From assembly GCF_014212175.1 (NCBI RefSeq), contig NZ_JACJVR010000054.1, positions 36,456 to 100,455 on the forward strand: a stretch of 64,000 nucleotides of DNA, written 5' to 3'. A program made the translations under genes and the position numbers. Below, piece by piece: positions 9,271 through 19,688 of the stretch; the first letter of the stretch is position 1; the number at the start of each line of letters is the position of its first letter. Source of the stretch: Cohnella xylanilytica (GTDB lineage Bacteria > Bacillota > Bacilli > Paenibacillales > Paenibacillaceae). The notes below the pieces were generated by a model. It was not told where the DNA came from and did no database searches. It worked only from the letters and a program-made list of their open reading frames with translations.

Positions 9271-10290
9271 CTACGATCTCTCGTTCCCGGCTCTCTCGCT
9301 TGCGCTTCGCGGCCGTCCGGTTCCGTGCAAGCGGCGATAGGCGGCGGGCGTCATCCCGAACTTGCGCTTGAACACCGGGTACAGGTAATTCGGGTTCGCG
9401 TATCCGTGGTCGAGGGCGATCTCTTCGATCGGCCGGTCCGTGCCCAGCAGCTCCTCTCGGATCCGCTGCAGCCGGACGTGCTCGACCCAATCGCGGAAGG
9501 AGGTGCCGCCCTCGCTTCGGAAAATCCTCTGCAGCTGCCGGGGGCTGACGCGCACCCGCTCCGCCACGTCCTCCAGCGTAATGGGGCGCGATTCGTTGTC
9601 CTCGATGAATTGGGTGGCCAGACGGAAGCGATGGTCCTTCATGTCCCTCTCGGGAATATTGCCTCCGTTGCCGGGAGAAGCATGGACGCGTGCCGCCCGC
9701 AGCAGAATCTGGACGATCGTCTGCTTAAGCGTCGCGTAGAACCCGATCGGCTGCTCCTCCCACGCCCGGTAAGCGTCGAGGAAGCAGCCCATCGCGTGAT
9801 AGCGGTCGAACGCCGGTACGGCCGGCATCTCCCGGAGCACTCGAATGCACTCTTCCGCTTCCGCGGCTTCCAGCGAGTCGCCCCAGCCGTTGTCCGTATC
9901 CGCTTCCAAGGGAACGAATTCGCAGTGAAGGCACAGCTCGTACATCGGGTCCGCTTCGTCCGAGCGCTGCTCGTGAACGACGTCGGGTCCGGTCAAGTAG
10001 AACAGCCCTTCCCTCAGCTCGTGCAGGTCGTCCCCGATCCGGACGGAGCCCTTCCCCTTCGGGATGAAGTGGAATTCGAACTCCGAATGCTTATGCGAAG
10101 CGATGACATGGCCCGGCTCGAACGAAGCCAGGTGGCAGTGGAGGACCCGGATGCCGTACCGGCCCCAGCGGAACCGAAGGTCCAGCCGGTCGAGCGCGTC
10201 GCGCTTCTTCTCCATTCTCGCGAACGGGAACGGCGCGGCGCTCCCCGCCTTGCGCTCTCCCGTCTCCGGCTGTTGCCACGTCGTCTGCAT
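9271..10290 (-). CDS. AraC-family transcriptional regulator
   Basis: About 339 residues from the ATG at 10290 (MQTTWQQ), which has AGGAGAGG about nine bases upstream. An alternative GTG start lies at 10323. The N-terminal half looks like a cupin-type sensing domain (LHCHLASFEPGHVIASHKHSE). The C-terminal half holds the two AraC helix-turn-helix motifs (ITLEDVAERVRVSPRQLQRIF; IEEIALDHGYANPNYLYPVFK). It stands between two Gfo/Idh/MocA genes on the same strand, so it probably controls that sugar-oxidation set. Confidence 0.87.
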   Translation of the reverse strand: MQTTWQQPETGERKAGSAAPFPFARMEKKRDALDRLDLRFRWGRYGIRVLHCHLASFEPGHVIASHKHSEFEFHFIPKGKGSVRIGDDLHELREGLFYLTGPDVVHEQRSDEADPMYELCLHCEFVPLEADTDNGWGDSLEAAEAEECIRVLREMPAVPAFDRYHAMGCFLDAYRAWEEQPIGFYATLKQTIVQILLRAARVHASPGNGGNIPERDMKDHRFRLATQFIEDNESRPITLEDVAERVRVSPRQLQRIFRSEGGTSFRDWVEHVRLQRIREELLGTDRPIEEIALDHGYANPNYLYPVFKRKFGMTPAAYRRLHGTGRPRSASERAGNERS

Positions 10291-10362
10291 CCGTACGCCT
10301 CTCCTCTCGCGCTTCCTCTTCACGTCTGGCCGGCGACCTCGCTAACGCCGTTCCGGCTAAGC

Positions 10363-11352
10363 TTACCCTTGCAAATCTCCGATCCGGATCGGCTTGCCTT
10401 CCGCGACCGAACGGTTCGCCGCTTCCATCAGCTTCGTCAGGTCGGCGGCCAGCCGCACGTTCTCCGTCGCTTCCGTGCCTTCCAGGATGTGCCCGACCCA
10501 TTGATCGAACGCGAACGGCTTCCTCTCGCCGATCGGCACTTCCTGCCAGCCGTCTCCGAGGCTCTGGCTGCGAACGAGGATCTTCTCCTCCGGGAACCCG
10601 AACAGCAGCGTTCCGTCCGTGCCGTGAAGCTCGATGCAGAACGGCGAATGGCTGTTGACGAAGCCCGCCTCCGCGATGCCGATCGCCCCGTTCGCGTAGG
10701 ACATCACCGCGACCGCGTTGTCCTCGACTTCCTTGCCTGTCACGTAGCCGTACGTAGCGCTAACGCTCTCCGGCAGTCCAAGGAACAGGCGGACGAGATA
10801 GACGGGATGGCAGCCGAGATCGATCAGGGCTCCCCCTCCGCATTGCTCCTTATTATAGAAATGCTCGGGCAGCCAATTCGCCGTCGCCCCGTTATGCGAC
10901 AGACGCACGCGGGCGAGGGTGAGACGGCCGAGCGTTCCTTCCTCCACGATCTTCCGGATCGGTTGCGTATAAGCGTCGTAAACCCGCGGCAGCGAGACCG
11001 TCAGCTTCACGCCCGCCTTCCCGACTTCCTCCAGAATCTCGTTCACTTCCTTCAGCGTGGGGGCGACGACCTTCTCGGTGAAAATATGTTTGCCCGCCCG
11101 GGCCGCCTTCACCATGACGTCCCGGTGAATATTCGTCGGCGCGTCGACGACGACCGCGTCGATGTCGCTTCGCGACAGCAGCTCGTCCAGGGAGGCGATG
11201 AAGGGCACGCCGTACTTGGCCGCCTTCTCTTCGCCGCGCTCCGGGATCTCGTCCCAGATCGCCGCGATCTCCGTCTCCGGATGGTCGAGCACTTGCCGGG
11301 TATAGTCTTCCGCGTGTACATGCCAGTAGCTGATCATGCCGATCCTTATCAT
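10363..11352 (-). CDS. Gfo/Idh/MocA-family oxidoreductase
   Basis: A 329-residue dehydrogenase-like protein. It begins MIRIGMISYWHVHAEDY; the usual GxGxxG turn is replaced by a divergent MISYWHVHA sequence, known from one branch of this family. The active-site lysine motif appears as TEKVVAPT near residue 95, and the GGGALIDLGCHPVYLVRL segment is typical. It is probably the first gene of the unit with the AraC regulator and the second Gfo/Idh gene. Substrate is unknown. Confidence 0.82.
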   Translation of the reverse strand: MIRIGMISYWHVHAEDYTRQVLDHPETEIAAIWDEIPERGEEKAAKYGVPFIASLDELLSRSDIDAVVVDAPTNIHRDVMVKAARAGKHIFTEKVVAPTLKEVNEILEEVGKAGVKLTVSLPRVYDAYTQPIRKIVEEGTLGRLTLARVRLSHNGATANWLPEHFYNKEQCGGGALIDLGCHPVYLVRLFLGLPESVSATYGYVTGKEVEDNAVAVMSYANGAIGIAEAGFVNSHSPFCIELHGTDGTLLFGFPEEKILVRSQSLGDGWQEVPIGERKPFAFDQWVGHILEGTEATENVRLAADLTKLMEAANRSVAEGKPIRIGDLQG

Positions 11353-11465
11353 CCCGTCCGCTCCTTATCCACTTCAAATAGGCGACACATCCACAAGATA
11401 GCACACCCGAGCGCGGGGAAATAATAAACGATCGTGCCATTTTAACTATAATATTACGACATCCG

Positions 11466-11765
11466 CATGCCATTATCCCTTCCCGTCAGGGGGCTCGCGC
11501 CCAAAAAAAGAGCCCAATCGATTCCGCTTTGGCGGTCCTGCGGTCTCCGTTCATCCTGATCGCGTGGGATAATGTATGCCCCCGCTCATCCTGATCGCAT
11601 GGGATAATGGAATGAATCCCGCTTATCCTGACAGAGTGGGATAATGGCATGCGCCCTGCTTCTCCTGACAGAGAAGGATAATGGCATGCGGCCTGCTTAT
11701 CCTGACAAAGGGAGATAATGGCGTGCACCCCGCTCTTCCTGACAGAGAGGGATAATGGCATGCTC
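11466..11765. repeat. Array A of the 24-bp repeat family (seven copies)
   Basis: One copy points to the minus strand (11466-11490) and six to the plus strand, with CTGA starting at 11556, 11591, 11628, 11665, 11702 and 11739. The steps are 35, 37, 37, 37 and 37 bp. Each unit reads CTGAyAGAG(N)GGATAATGGCATG with a short linker ending in GCTTATC. The 579-bp gap between the Gfo/Idh and citrate synthase genes is mainly this array. No protein-coding gene is supported here. The constancy of both core and linker argues against CRISPR. Confidence 0.85.
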
Positions 11766-11835
11766 GCTTCAAAGAGGCAAGGCTCTGACGGGTTCGCAGA
11801 CTACGAGGAGTTACGCAGACTGCCGCGAACAAAAC

Positions 11836-11852
11836 GATAAATGAAATTTATC
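11836..11852. promoter_or_regulatory. 17-bp inverted repeat upstream of citrate synthase
   Basis: GATAAAT-GAA-ATTTATC has perfect 7-bp arms and lies about 100 bp before the citrate synthase start in an AT-rich stretch. It may be an operator. No clear -35/-10 pair was assigned. Confidence 0.4.
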
Positions 11853-11931
11853 ATATCGATACAAAATACAAGATTCTAATTATCATCCATTCTTGCTATT
11901 CTATCCGTAGAACCATTCTAGAGTCGGAGGA

Positions 11932-13056
11932 ATGATGGAGATGGCACAAGGTTCCGGATTGGAAGGCGTCGTGGCGGCCGAGACGGAGATCGGTCACGTG
12001 GACGGCGAGAAGGGGTTGCTCATCTATCGCGGACATTGGGCGAAGGACTTGGCCGTGCGGCATACGTTCGAGGAAGCGGCCCACCTGCTCTGGCACGGCC
12101 GGCTTCCGGACGACGGGGAGTTGAACGAGTTCAAAAAGAAGCTTGTTGCCGCGCGTACGCTGACTCCCGAGCTTCGCCGGCTGCTGGACGCGATGCCCAA
12201 GCGCGCGCCGCTGATGAACGTGCTGGAAGCGGCGGTCGCCGCGCTCGCCGAGGAGGAACCCGCAGGCCCGCCTTCCGTCGACGCGGCGATCCGGATCGCC
12301 GGGATGCTGCCGGTCGCGATCGCGTACCGCCATCGGCAGGCGAACGGGCTTCCTTGGGTCGAAGAGGCGCGGGAGGAGGGGCACGTCGCCCATTACCTGC
12401 ATCTGCTCTTCGGCCGTCCGGCCGAGCCCGCCGCCGTTCGGGCGATGAACGCCTATATGATTTTGACGATGGAACACGGGTTGAACGCTTCGACCTTCGC
12501 CTCCCGGGTGGTGACCTCCACGGGATCGGACCTGCATTCGGCCGTCGCCGCCGCGATCGGGGCGATGAAGGGCCCTCTCCACGGAGGCGCCCCGTCGGGC
12601 GTCCTCGAGCTGCTCGAGAAGATCGGCTCGAAGGAGCGGGCCGAGCCATGCCTGAGGGAGCTTCTCGGCCGCGGGGAGCGGCTGATGGGCTTCGGCCACC
12701 GCGTCTACAAGACGCGGGATCCGCGGGCGGAAGCGCTCCGCGAGGTGTCGGCGGCGCTGGCCGGAGACGATCCGTGGCTGGACCTGGCCCGGCACGCGGA
12801 GGAGGTCGCCGTCCGGCTGCTGGAGGAATTCAAGCCGGGACGGAAGCTGTACGCGAACGTGGAATTCTACGCCGCGGCCGTCATGCGGGCCGTGCGGATG
12901 CCGGCCGAGCTGTTCACGCCGACCTTCACCGCGGCCCGGGCCGTCGGCTGGACCGCCCACGCGATCGAGCAAGCGGCGAACAACCGGATCATCCGGCCCC
13001 AGTCCGTCTATACCGGACCTTGGCCCGCAAGCTCCGGAGAAGCCCCCGTTCGCTAA
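11932..13056 (+). CDS. Citrate/2-methylcitrate synthase family protein
   Basis: About 371-374 residues. Three in-frame ATGs follow the GGAGG site (11932, 11935, 11941); spacing favours 11941. The enzyme family condenses acetyl-CoA with oxaloacetate, or propionyl-CoA in the methylcitrate version. Visible family motifs are the histidine segment GPLHGGAPSG, the second histidine segment MGFGHRVYK, and the C-terminal LFTPTFTAARAVGWTAHAIEQ with RPQSVYTG. The catalytic aspartate of the usual NVDFYS motif is glutamate here (NVEFYAAA). Length fits the short type of bacterial enzyme. It stands alone, with a hairpin after it. Main citrate synthase or paralogue cannot be decided. Confidence 0.85.
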   Translation: MMEMAQGSGLEGVVAAETEIGHVDGEKGLLIYRGHWAKDLAVRHTFEEAAHLLWHGRLPDDGELNEFKKKLVAARTLTPELRRLLDAMPKRAPLMNVLEAAVAALAEEEPAGPPSVDAAIRIAGMLPVAIAYRHRQANGLPWVEEAREEGHVAHYLHLLFGRPAEPAAVRAMNAYMILTMEHGLNASTFASRVVTSTGSDLHSAVAAAIGAMKGPLHGGAPSGVLELLEKIGSKERAEPCLRELLGRGERLMGFGHRVYKTRDPRAEALREVSAALAGDDPWLDLARHAEEVAVRLLEEFKPGRKLYANVEFYAAAVMRAVRMPAELFTPTFTAARAVGWTAHAIEQAANNRIIRPQSVYTGPWPASSGEAPVR

Positions 13057-13102
13057 GCCAAGCCATGTCCATGTCCATGTCCGTCTTCCCCGCTTGTTGG
13101 CT

Positions 13103-13147
13103 AGCCCGGCGAGTCCGGTTTCCTGCGAAACCGCTCTTCGCCGGGCT
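13103..13147 (+). terminator. Likely terminator after citrate synthase
   Basis: A long hairpin: agcccggcga (13103-13112) pairs with tcgccgggct (13138-13147), with an inner ggttt/aaacc stem. The T-tract is poor. A second small palindrome (ATGGTCC-ATTA-GGACCAT, 13182-13199, followed by TTT) may act with it. Confidence 0.55.
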
Positions 13148-13321
13148 TCTCGTGTCCGGGCAAGCGATCGGATTAATTCGCATGGTCCATTAGGACCATT
13201 TTGCGATTCGCACGCTCTACAAAAGCCGCGCTGCCGCCGATATAGTAAGATGATATAGATCCATTAGCCTTGGATTTTTTATCCAGGATCTATGCACATC
13301 TACCGGGGAGTGGACATCTAT

Positions 13322-15052
13322 ATGTACCGTTCGATCAAATTCCGATTAGCGCTTCTTCTTTTCATTCCCATTTTCTTCTTCGTGCTTACGGCCGTTACGC
13401 AGCAGAACACGATATCCTCCAATCTTCATAAAATGACGAATTCCCTTTACGAGACTTCCTTCAAAGCCAACGATCTCGTCCAGCAGGCGGACCGGGACAT
13501 GTACCAGGCCTTGCGGGATTACGATCTTCTGCGGCTGGCCAAGCTGGACCAAGCCGCCTACGACCAGATCGCGAAGGACTTCCGCGACAACGCGCAGCAG
13601 GTCCGCGACCGTCTCGCGCAGGCTTCGGACATTCTGAAGAAGAGGAACCTGCTCGGCCTGCAAGATCCGGATTCGAAGAGAACGGCAGGCGACCTGCTGA
13701 ACGAATTCCAAGCGGGAATCGAAGAGTGGCTGAAGGCGGCGGCGGCGAACGTCGAGTCCCGCTCTCCCGCCGACGGCGAGCAGGAGATCGCTCTCGCCCA
13801 GAAGTTCGAGAGCAGCCGCGCCGCGGTCGACGCCATGGGCAACATTCTGAGCCGGTATGCGGAGAGCGAGACCGCCGGCATGAAGAACGAGATGAATTCG
13901 ACGCGTACGATTACCTGGTCCGCCCTGATCGTGGAATGGATCGCGATCATCGTCCTGGGCCTGCTTCTCATCCGTTATCTCGGCCGTTCGCTGAATCGCG
14001 CCGTGAACAAGACGAAGCTGGTCGCGGCCGGCAATCTCCAGTCGATCCCGGACGGCAAATACCGCAAGGACGAGCTGGGTCAGCTGAACGAAGCGGTCGA
14101 TACGATGATCGAGAAGATGCGGGGGCTCGTCGGCAAAATCATCGACAACACGCAGACGGTATCCGCGTCGGCGGTGGAGCTGTCGGTCAGCGCCCAGGAG
14201 TCGGCCGCCGCGTCCAATCACGTCGCCGAGAACATTCAGGAGGTCACCTCCCAAGTCGAGCTTCAGGCGACGATCTCGGACGAGTCCAGCCGGGCCGTCG
14301 AGGAGATGGCCGTCGGCGTGCAGCGGATCGCGGAGAACACGTCGGCGATCTCCGATTACTCCGCGACCGCGTCCGAGCAGGTCGACCAAGGCAACGCCCG
14401 CGTTCAGACGCTGCGGGTGCAGATGCACGGCATCTACGAGACGATTCAATCGCTGTCCCAGATCGTGAAGCAGCTGACCGACAAGTCGGAGCAGATCGGT
14501 CAGATCACCGAGAACATCACCGGCTTCGCGAACCAGACGAACATTCTCTCGTTCAACGCCTCGATCGAAGCGGCGCGGGCGGGCGAACACGGCAAGGGCT
14601 TCGCGGTCGTCGCCCAGGAGATCCGCAAGCTGGCCGCGGGCTCGATCGAATCGGCCGAGGTGATCAGCAACCTGATCGCCGAGACGCGCGAAGAGATCTC
14701 GAACGCTTCGAAGTTTATGGACACGACGATGGAGCAGGCGGAGAAGGGACACCTCATGATGTCCGACGTCGAGCGGGACTTCGCCGCGATTCTTCAGGCG
14801 GTCAAGCAGGTGACCGTGCAGGTGCACGAGACGTCGGCGATCACGGAGCAGATGTCGGCGAGCTCCGAGGAAGTGTCCGCCAGCATGGAGCAATCGTCCA
14901 ACACCGCACGCGAGGTGGCCGGCAAGGCGCAGACCGTCGCGGCGGCGACCGAGGAGCAGCTGGCGCTCATGGAGAACATCTCCCACGCGTCCGAGCAGCT
15001 TCAGCATATCGTGCGGAGCTTGAAGGAATCCGTCAGCCAGTTCAAGCTCTAA
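13322..15052 (+). CDS. Methyl-accepting chemotaxis protein
   Basis: About 576 residues from the ATG at 13322 ([14 protein letters not shown]), chosen because GGGGAG lies 11 bases before it; the frame is open from 13292. The layout is a transmembrane helix near residues 8-27, a helical extracellular sensor of about 160 residues, a second helix ([22 protein letters not shown]), a HAMP linker and the cytoplasmic signalling hairpin with its tip sequence [27 protein letters not shown] split across the usual bend. It should bind CheA/CheW at the membrane. The helical sensor resembles four-helix-bundle ligand domains. Ligand unknown. A strong terminator follows. Confidence 0.9.
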   Translation: MYRSIKFRLALLLFIPIFFFVLTAVTQQNTISSNLHKMTNSLYETSFKANDLVQQADRDMYQALRDYDLLRLAKLDQAAYDQIAKDFRDNAQQVRDRLAQASDILKKRNLLGLQDPDSKRTAGDLLNEFQAGIEEWLKAAAANVESRSPADGEQEIALAQKFESSRAAVDAMGNILSRYAESETAGMKNEMNSTRTITWSALIVEWIAIIVLGLLLIRYLGRSLNRAVNKTKLVAAGNLQSIPDGKYRKDELGQLNEAVDTMIEKMRGLVGKIIDNTQTVSASAVELSVSAQESAAASNHVAENIQEVTSQVELQATISDESSRAVEEMAVGVQRIAENTSAISDYSATASEQVDQGNARVQTLRVQMHGIYETIQSLSQIVKQLTDKSEQIGQITENITGFANQTNILSFNASIEAARAGEHGKGFAVVAQEIRKLAAGSIESAEVISNLIAETREEISNASKFMDTTMEQAEKGHLMMSDVERDFAAILQAVKQVTVQVHETSAITEQMSASSEEVSASMEQSSNTAREVAGKAQTVAAATEEQLALMENISHASEQLQHIVRSLKESVSQFKL

Positions 15053-15130
15053 CTTCGAGGGAGCAAGGCGTCGCCTGCTCGGCGCGCTTTGTCCTTCGAT
15101 CGGCGGCATTAGGTCTCAAGCTCGATCGAG

Positions 15131-15170
15131 CGGCAGTCGGGGATGACCCGGCTGCCCTTTTTTTATTTTT
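15131..15170 (+). terminator. Terminator after the first chemoreceptor
   Basis: GGCAGTCGGG and CCCGGCTGCC form a stem with a GATGA loop, followed by a run of T broken once (about 15157-15170). Confidence 0.85.
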
Positions 15171-15185
15171 TTTGCGAAAAGGGTA

Positions 15186-15217
15186 TTGTATAGTGTGTAT
15201 TAAGTGATATAATACAC
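15186..15217 (+). promoter_or_regulatory. Promoter overlapped by a dyad operator, upstream of the ccdC-like gene
   Basis: TTGTAT (15186-15191) and TATAAT (15208-15213) are 16 bp apart. The inverted repeat GTGTATTA (15195-15202) / TAATACAC (15210-15217) covers the spacer and the -10 box, so a bound dimer would block RNA polymerase. The pattern GTGTA-N13-TACAC resembles operators described for YtrA-type GntR repressors. That link is inference, as no such gene is in the window. Confidence 0.7.
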
Positions 15218-15251
15218 TTAACACGAACGAAACAATGAAAGGATGTTCCCG

Positions 15252-15749
15252 ATGAACAACTCTCAACCTTATAGCTACGTCTTCATGATCGCCATCATTC
15301 TGCTCGTCTTCTGGCTGCGCAGCCGCCGCAGCGCCAATCCTCGCCCCGTCAAGCGCAACGGCTACGGCATGTTTATTCCCGTCGTCCTGCTCCTGGTCGC
15401 ATTCTGCGGCACTCTCGCTTCGCTCTCGCATACTCCCGGTCAACCGTTCCACCTCCCCGCCGTCTGGGAGATTGTGTGCGCGTGCCTGATCGGCGTCGTC
15501 CTCGGCAGCGTCATGCTCTACCATACGGGATACGAGAAGCGCGAGGACGGTCTCGTCTACTCCCGCCCGAACAAGAACTTCAAATACGTCCTGCTCGCGG
15601 TGATCGTCATCCGCATCGGGCTGGCCCAATACTTCAAGAACCTCGACTATGTCGAGTTCACCTTCTTGACGATGTTGATGGCTTACGTCTACGTCTGCAT
15701 CTGGAGAATCGGCAGCTTCGTGAAGTTCCGCCAGACGCTGGCGCGATAA
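15252..15749 (+). CDS. ccdC: CcdC-like membrane protein (DUF1453)
   Basis: About 165 residues from the ATG at 15252 (MNNSQPYSYVF), which has AAAGG nine bases upstream; an ATG at 15243 is too close to that site. Four to five membrane helices are visible, and the loop GYEKREDGLVYSRPNKNFKYVL matches the CcdC family, split here by helix ends. CcdC was found beside cytochrome c biogenesis genes in Bacillus but its exact role is unclear. It is a single-gene unit under the palindromic promoter upstream. Confidence 0.75.
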   Translation: MNNSQPYSYVFMIAIILLVFWLRSRRSANPRPVKRNGYGMFIPVVLLLVAFCGTLASLSHTPGQPFHLPAVWEIVCACLIGVVLGSVMLYHTGYEKREDGLVYSRPNKNFKYVLLAVIVIRIGLAQYFKNLDYVEFTFLTMLMAYVYVCIWRIGSFVKFRQTLAR

Positions 15750-15795
15750 ACAAGAGGGTCTCTCCCGGCGTCAAGCCGACGAAGAGACCTCGAAC

Positions 15796-15829
15796 GGCGC
15801 TTCGCCCTCGCGGCGGGGCGCCTTTCTTT
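15796..15829 (+). terminator. Probable terminator after the ccdC-like gene
   Basis: GGCGC (15796-15800) pairs with GCGCC (15818-15822) around a GC-rich interior and is followed by TTTCTTTT. The 225-bp gap to groEL holds only this and the groEL terminator. Confidence 0.55.
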
Positions 15830-15900
15830 TGCGTTTTTCCATCCCCCGTTCGCCCTCTATCTCTCCCCCTTCCATCCCGCCGTTCGCCATCGAACTCAAG

Positions 15901-15939
15901 CGCATAAACGCAAAAAGCTCCCCGAAGGGAGCTTATGCG
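15901..15939 (-). terminator. Terminator of the groES-groEL operon
   Basis: AAGCTCCC (15915-15922) pairs with GGGAGCTT (927-934 of that kilobase), and the outer CGCATAA/TTATGCG arms can extend it. On the minus strand the inner hairpin is followed by TTT. Confidence 0.75.
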
Positions 15940-15974
15940 TCGAGCCGTATGATCGGCCCGGTCGGCGGGGACAA

Positions 15975-17612
<1,638 letters not shown>

Positions 17613-17698
17613 TCAATAACCCTCCTCGAAATATCGTTCGAACTTACGTATGGGAAAACCCGAAGCTTATGTCGTTCGCGAATCTCTCGTACGGCCGA

Positions 17699-17983
17699 TT
17701 AGCCTACGATCGCGTGGATGTCGCTTTCCTTCATAATCAAATACTCTTTGCCCTCGTACTTGATCTCGGTGCCTGCGTATTTGGAGAACAGAACACGGTC
17801 GCCCACTTTGACTTCGAGCGCTACGCGCGCTCCGTCCTTGTTCAGCGATCCGCTGCCCACCGCTACGATGGTTCCCTCTTGCGGCTTCTCCTTGGCCGTG
17901 TCCGGCAGGACGATGCCGCTTGCGGTCTTCTCTTCCTTGGCACTCGCTTCGACAAGTACGCGATCACCCAAAGGTTTGATCAT
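17699..17983 (-). CDS. groES: Co-chaperonin GroES (Hsp10)
   Basis: 94 residues, full length. It begins [20 protein letters not shown], with the mobile loop at [14 protein letters not shown] and the C-terminal [14 protein letters not shown]. It caps the GroEL ring. The ribosome site AAAGGAGG is ideal. First gene of the CIRCE-controlled operon. Confidence 0.98.
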   Translation of the reverse strand: MIKPLGDRVLVEASAKEEKTASGIVLPDTAKEKPQEGTIVAVGSGSLNKDGARVALEVKVGDRVLFSKYAGTEIKYEGKEYLIMKESDIHAIVG

Positions 17984-18031
17984 GAAAATAGCCTCCTTTG
18001 TAAATAGGTTAACGGTTAGATGTGAGGGCTG

Positions 18032-18099
18032 TTAGCACTCAATCATGAACAGTGCTAATAACCATCTCTTATGATACTGATTTTGCGATTGGTTTTCAA
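18032..18099 (-). promoter_or_regulatory. groES-groEL promoter with CIRCE operator
   Basis: On the minus strand TTGAAA (18099-18094) and TATCAT (18076-18071) are 17 bp apart. Downstream lies CIRCE at 18032-18058: TTAGCACTC-N9-CAGTGCTAA. The right arm has one mismatch to the consensus GAGTGCTAA. The repressor HrcA binds this element and releases it on heat stress. Confidence 0.93.
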
Positions 18100-18112
18100 G
18101 CCCTTTTCCGTT

Positions 18113-18148
18113 AAAAAAAGCAGACCCGCTCCTCGCTTCGGGTCTGCT
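18113..18148 (-). terminator. Terminator after the second chemoreceptor
   Basis: AGCAGACCCG (18119-18128) pairs with CGGGTCTGCT (18139-18148). On the minus strand TTTTTTT follows. Confidence 0.85.
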
Positions 18149-18196
18149 CCGTACGTGTATGCTTCACCCAGTCTCTCCAACGGCGGCCGCGTTCAT

Positions 18197-19474
18197 TCAC
18201 ACGCGGAAGTGGCCGGCCATCGCCTTCAGGCGGGACGCCATGTCGCTCAGGCGGTCCGCCGTGAGCACCATCTCTTCCGTGGACGACGATTGCTTCTGCG
18301 TCATGGTGGACACCTGCTCCGTGAACGAAGCGGTCTCTTCGGTGACGCGGGCGATCTCCTGGATCGACTGCGAGACCGACTCGCTGCCCGCGGTCATCTC
18401 CTCGATCGCGGCAGCCGCTTCGACGATGTTGCTGCTCAGCGTCCCGACGTCCCCCGCGATGCCGCTGAACGATTCCTCCGCCCGGCGCATGCCGGCGACC
18501 GCGCCGAACACCTGCTCCGCGCTCTGCTCGAACATCGCCGCCGCCCCGCCGATATCCTTGGACATCGCCTGCAGCGTGTCCCCGATCTGCACGGCGGACT
18601 GCTGCGTCTGGTCGGCCAGCTTGCGGATCTCGCCGGCGACGACGGCGAAGCCGCGGCCGTGCTCGCCGGCGCGCGCCGCCTCGATGGCCGCGTTCAGCGC
18701 GAGCAGGTGCGTCTGGTTGGATACTTCGGATATGTAGCCGATAATCTCGAGCACCTGCTCCGACTTCTGGTTGAGCCCGCGGACGGAATCCTGAAGCGAT
18801 CGGAACGACTGCTCGACTTGCACGATGTCCTCGGTCGCGGTCCGGAGCACGGAGGAGCCGTCCTCCGCCCGGCTGCGCGTCGAGAGCGCGGCGTCGGAGA
18901 CGCCGGTCGTCGTGCTCGCGACCTGGCTAAGGCCCTGCAGCGTCTCCTGCATGACGGCCGTGATCTGCTGCGACTTGGCCACCTGCGTGACCGCGCCCGC
19001 GGCGACCCGCTCGACCGCCTTGGATACCTCGCTGCTGACGCGGGCGTTGTCGTCCGCGCCCTGCTTCAGCTGGATCGCGGCCGCGGCCAGCTCGGCCGTG
19101 CTCTCCCGCAGCTCCTTCATCATCTTCTGCAGCCCGTCGAGCATCCCGTTCGCGGCGATCGCCAGATCGCCGACCTCGTCCTTGGAAGGAACGGAGATGC
19201 GCCGGGTCAGGTCCCCGCCGGAGGAAGCGATGTTCTTGAGCGCGTTCGTCACGCTGCCGATCGATCCCAGCACGGAACGGTTGAAGTAGGCGATCCCGAT
19301 GCCGCCGGCGACGATAACCGCGGCGGTGATGACGATCACCTCGACGATCAGGGCCGCGTTCGCCTTCATGTCGATGCCCGCGACGACAAGCGCCAGCGCC
19401 AGCAGCTGCAGCACGCTGATCCCGATGTAGCCGATCAGCGCCTTCCGTCCCAATCCCATTCCCGATTTGCTCAT
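18197..19474 (-). CDS. Methyl-accepting chemotaxis protein without a large extracellular sensor
   Basis: About 425 residues from the ATG at 19474 ([18 protein letters not shown]), set by GGAGGGG eight bases upstream; the frame stays open to 19657. Two membrane helices lie very close together ([40 protein letters not shown]), leaving almost no external loop. A HAMP domain and a signalling hairpin with [16 protein letters not shown] at its tip follow. Such receptors sense in the membrane or cytoplasm. It is a single-gene unit. Confidence 0.9.
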   Translation of the reverse strand: MSKSGMGLGRKALIGYIGISVLQLLALALVVAGIDMKANAALIVEVIVITAAVIVAGGIGIAYFNRSVLGSIGSVTNALKNIASSGGDLTRRISVPSKDEVGDLAIAANGMLDGLQKMMKELRESTAELAAAAIQLKQGADDNARVSSEVSKAVERVAAGAVTQVAKSQQITAVMQETLQGLSQVASTTTGVSDAALSTRSRAEDGSSVLRTATEDIVQVEQSFRSLQDSVRGLNQKSEQVLEIIGYISEVSNQTHLLALNAAIEAARAGEHGRGFAVVAGEIRKLADQTQQSAVQIGDTLQAMSKDIGGAAAMFEQSAEQVFGAVAGMRRAEESFSGIAGDVGTLSSNIVEAAAAIEEMTAGSESVSQSIQEIARVTEETASFTEQVSTMTQKQSSSTEEMVLTADRLSDMASRLKAMAGHFRV

Positions 19475-19616
19475 ACGGACGTCCCCTCCGACAATAGGTT
19501 CCAAGGGCCCGGGAACGCTTGTCCAAATCCCCGGCGATCCCGGAATGGAACCGTTATCATAGTTTGTTTTACCTAGTTTACCACATTTTCCGGAAGAGGA
19601 ATATCGGAAAATGACG

Positions 19617-19648
19617 AGAAAAAGCGGACCGGCCGAAGCCGCTCCGCT
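19617..19648 (-). terminator. Terminator at the end of the EPS operon
   Basis: AGCGGA (19623-19628) pairs with TCCGCT (19643-19648), with a further CCGG/CCGG-type inner stem. On the minus strand TTTTTC follows. It lies 41 bp past the flippase stop. Confidence 0.75.
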
Positions 19649-19688
19649 AGAGGTCAACCGACCGCCCCGGCAAGCGATGCCCAGGGGC

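Noticed and set aside
11466..11765. CRISPR-like appearance of the repeat arrays
   Set aside because: Linkers are short (about 11-21 bp), partly conserved between units, units occur in both orientations, one array is inside a gene, and no cas gene is in the window.
13346..15109. Long open frame antisense to the chemoreceptor
   Set aside because: It mirrors the codons of a clear MCP gene in GC-rich DNA, gives an Arg/Leu/Asp-rich sequence without domains and has no ribosome site.
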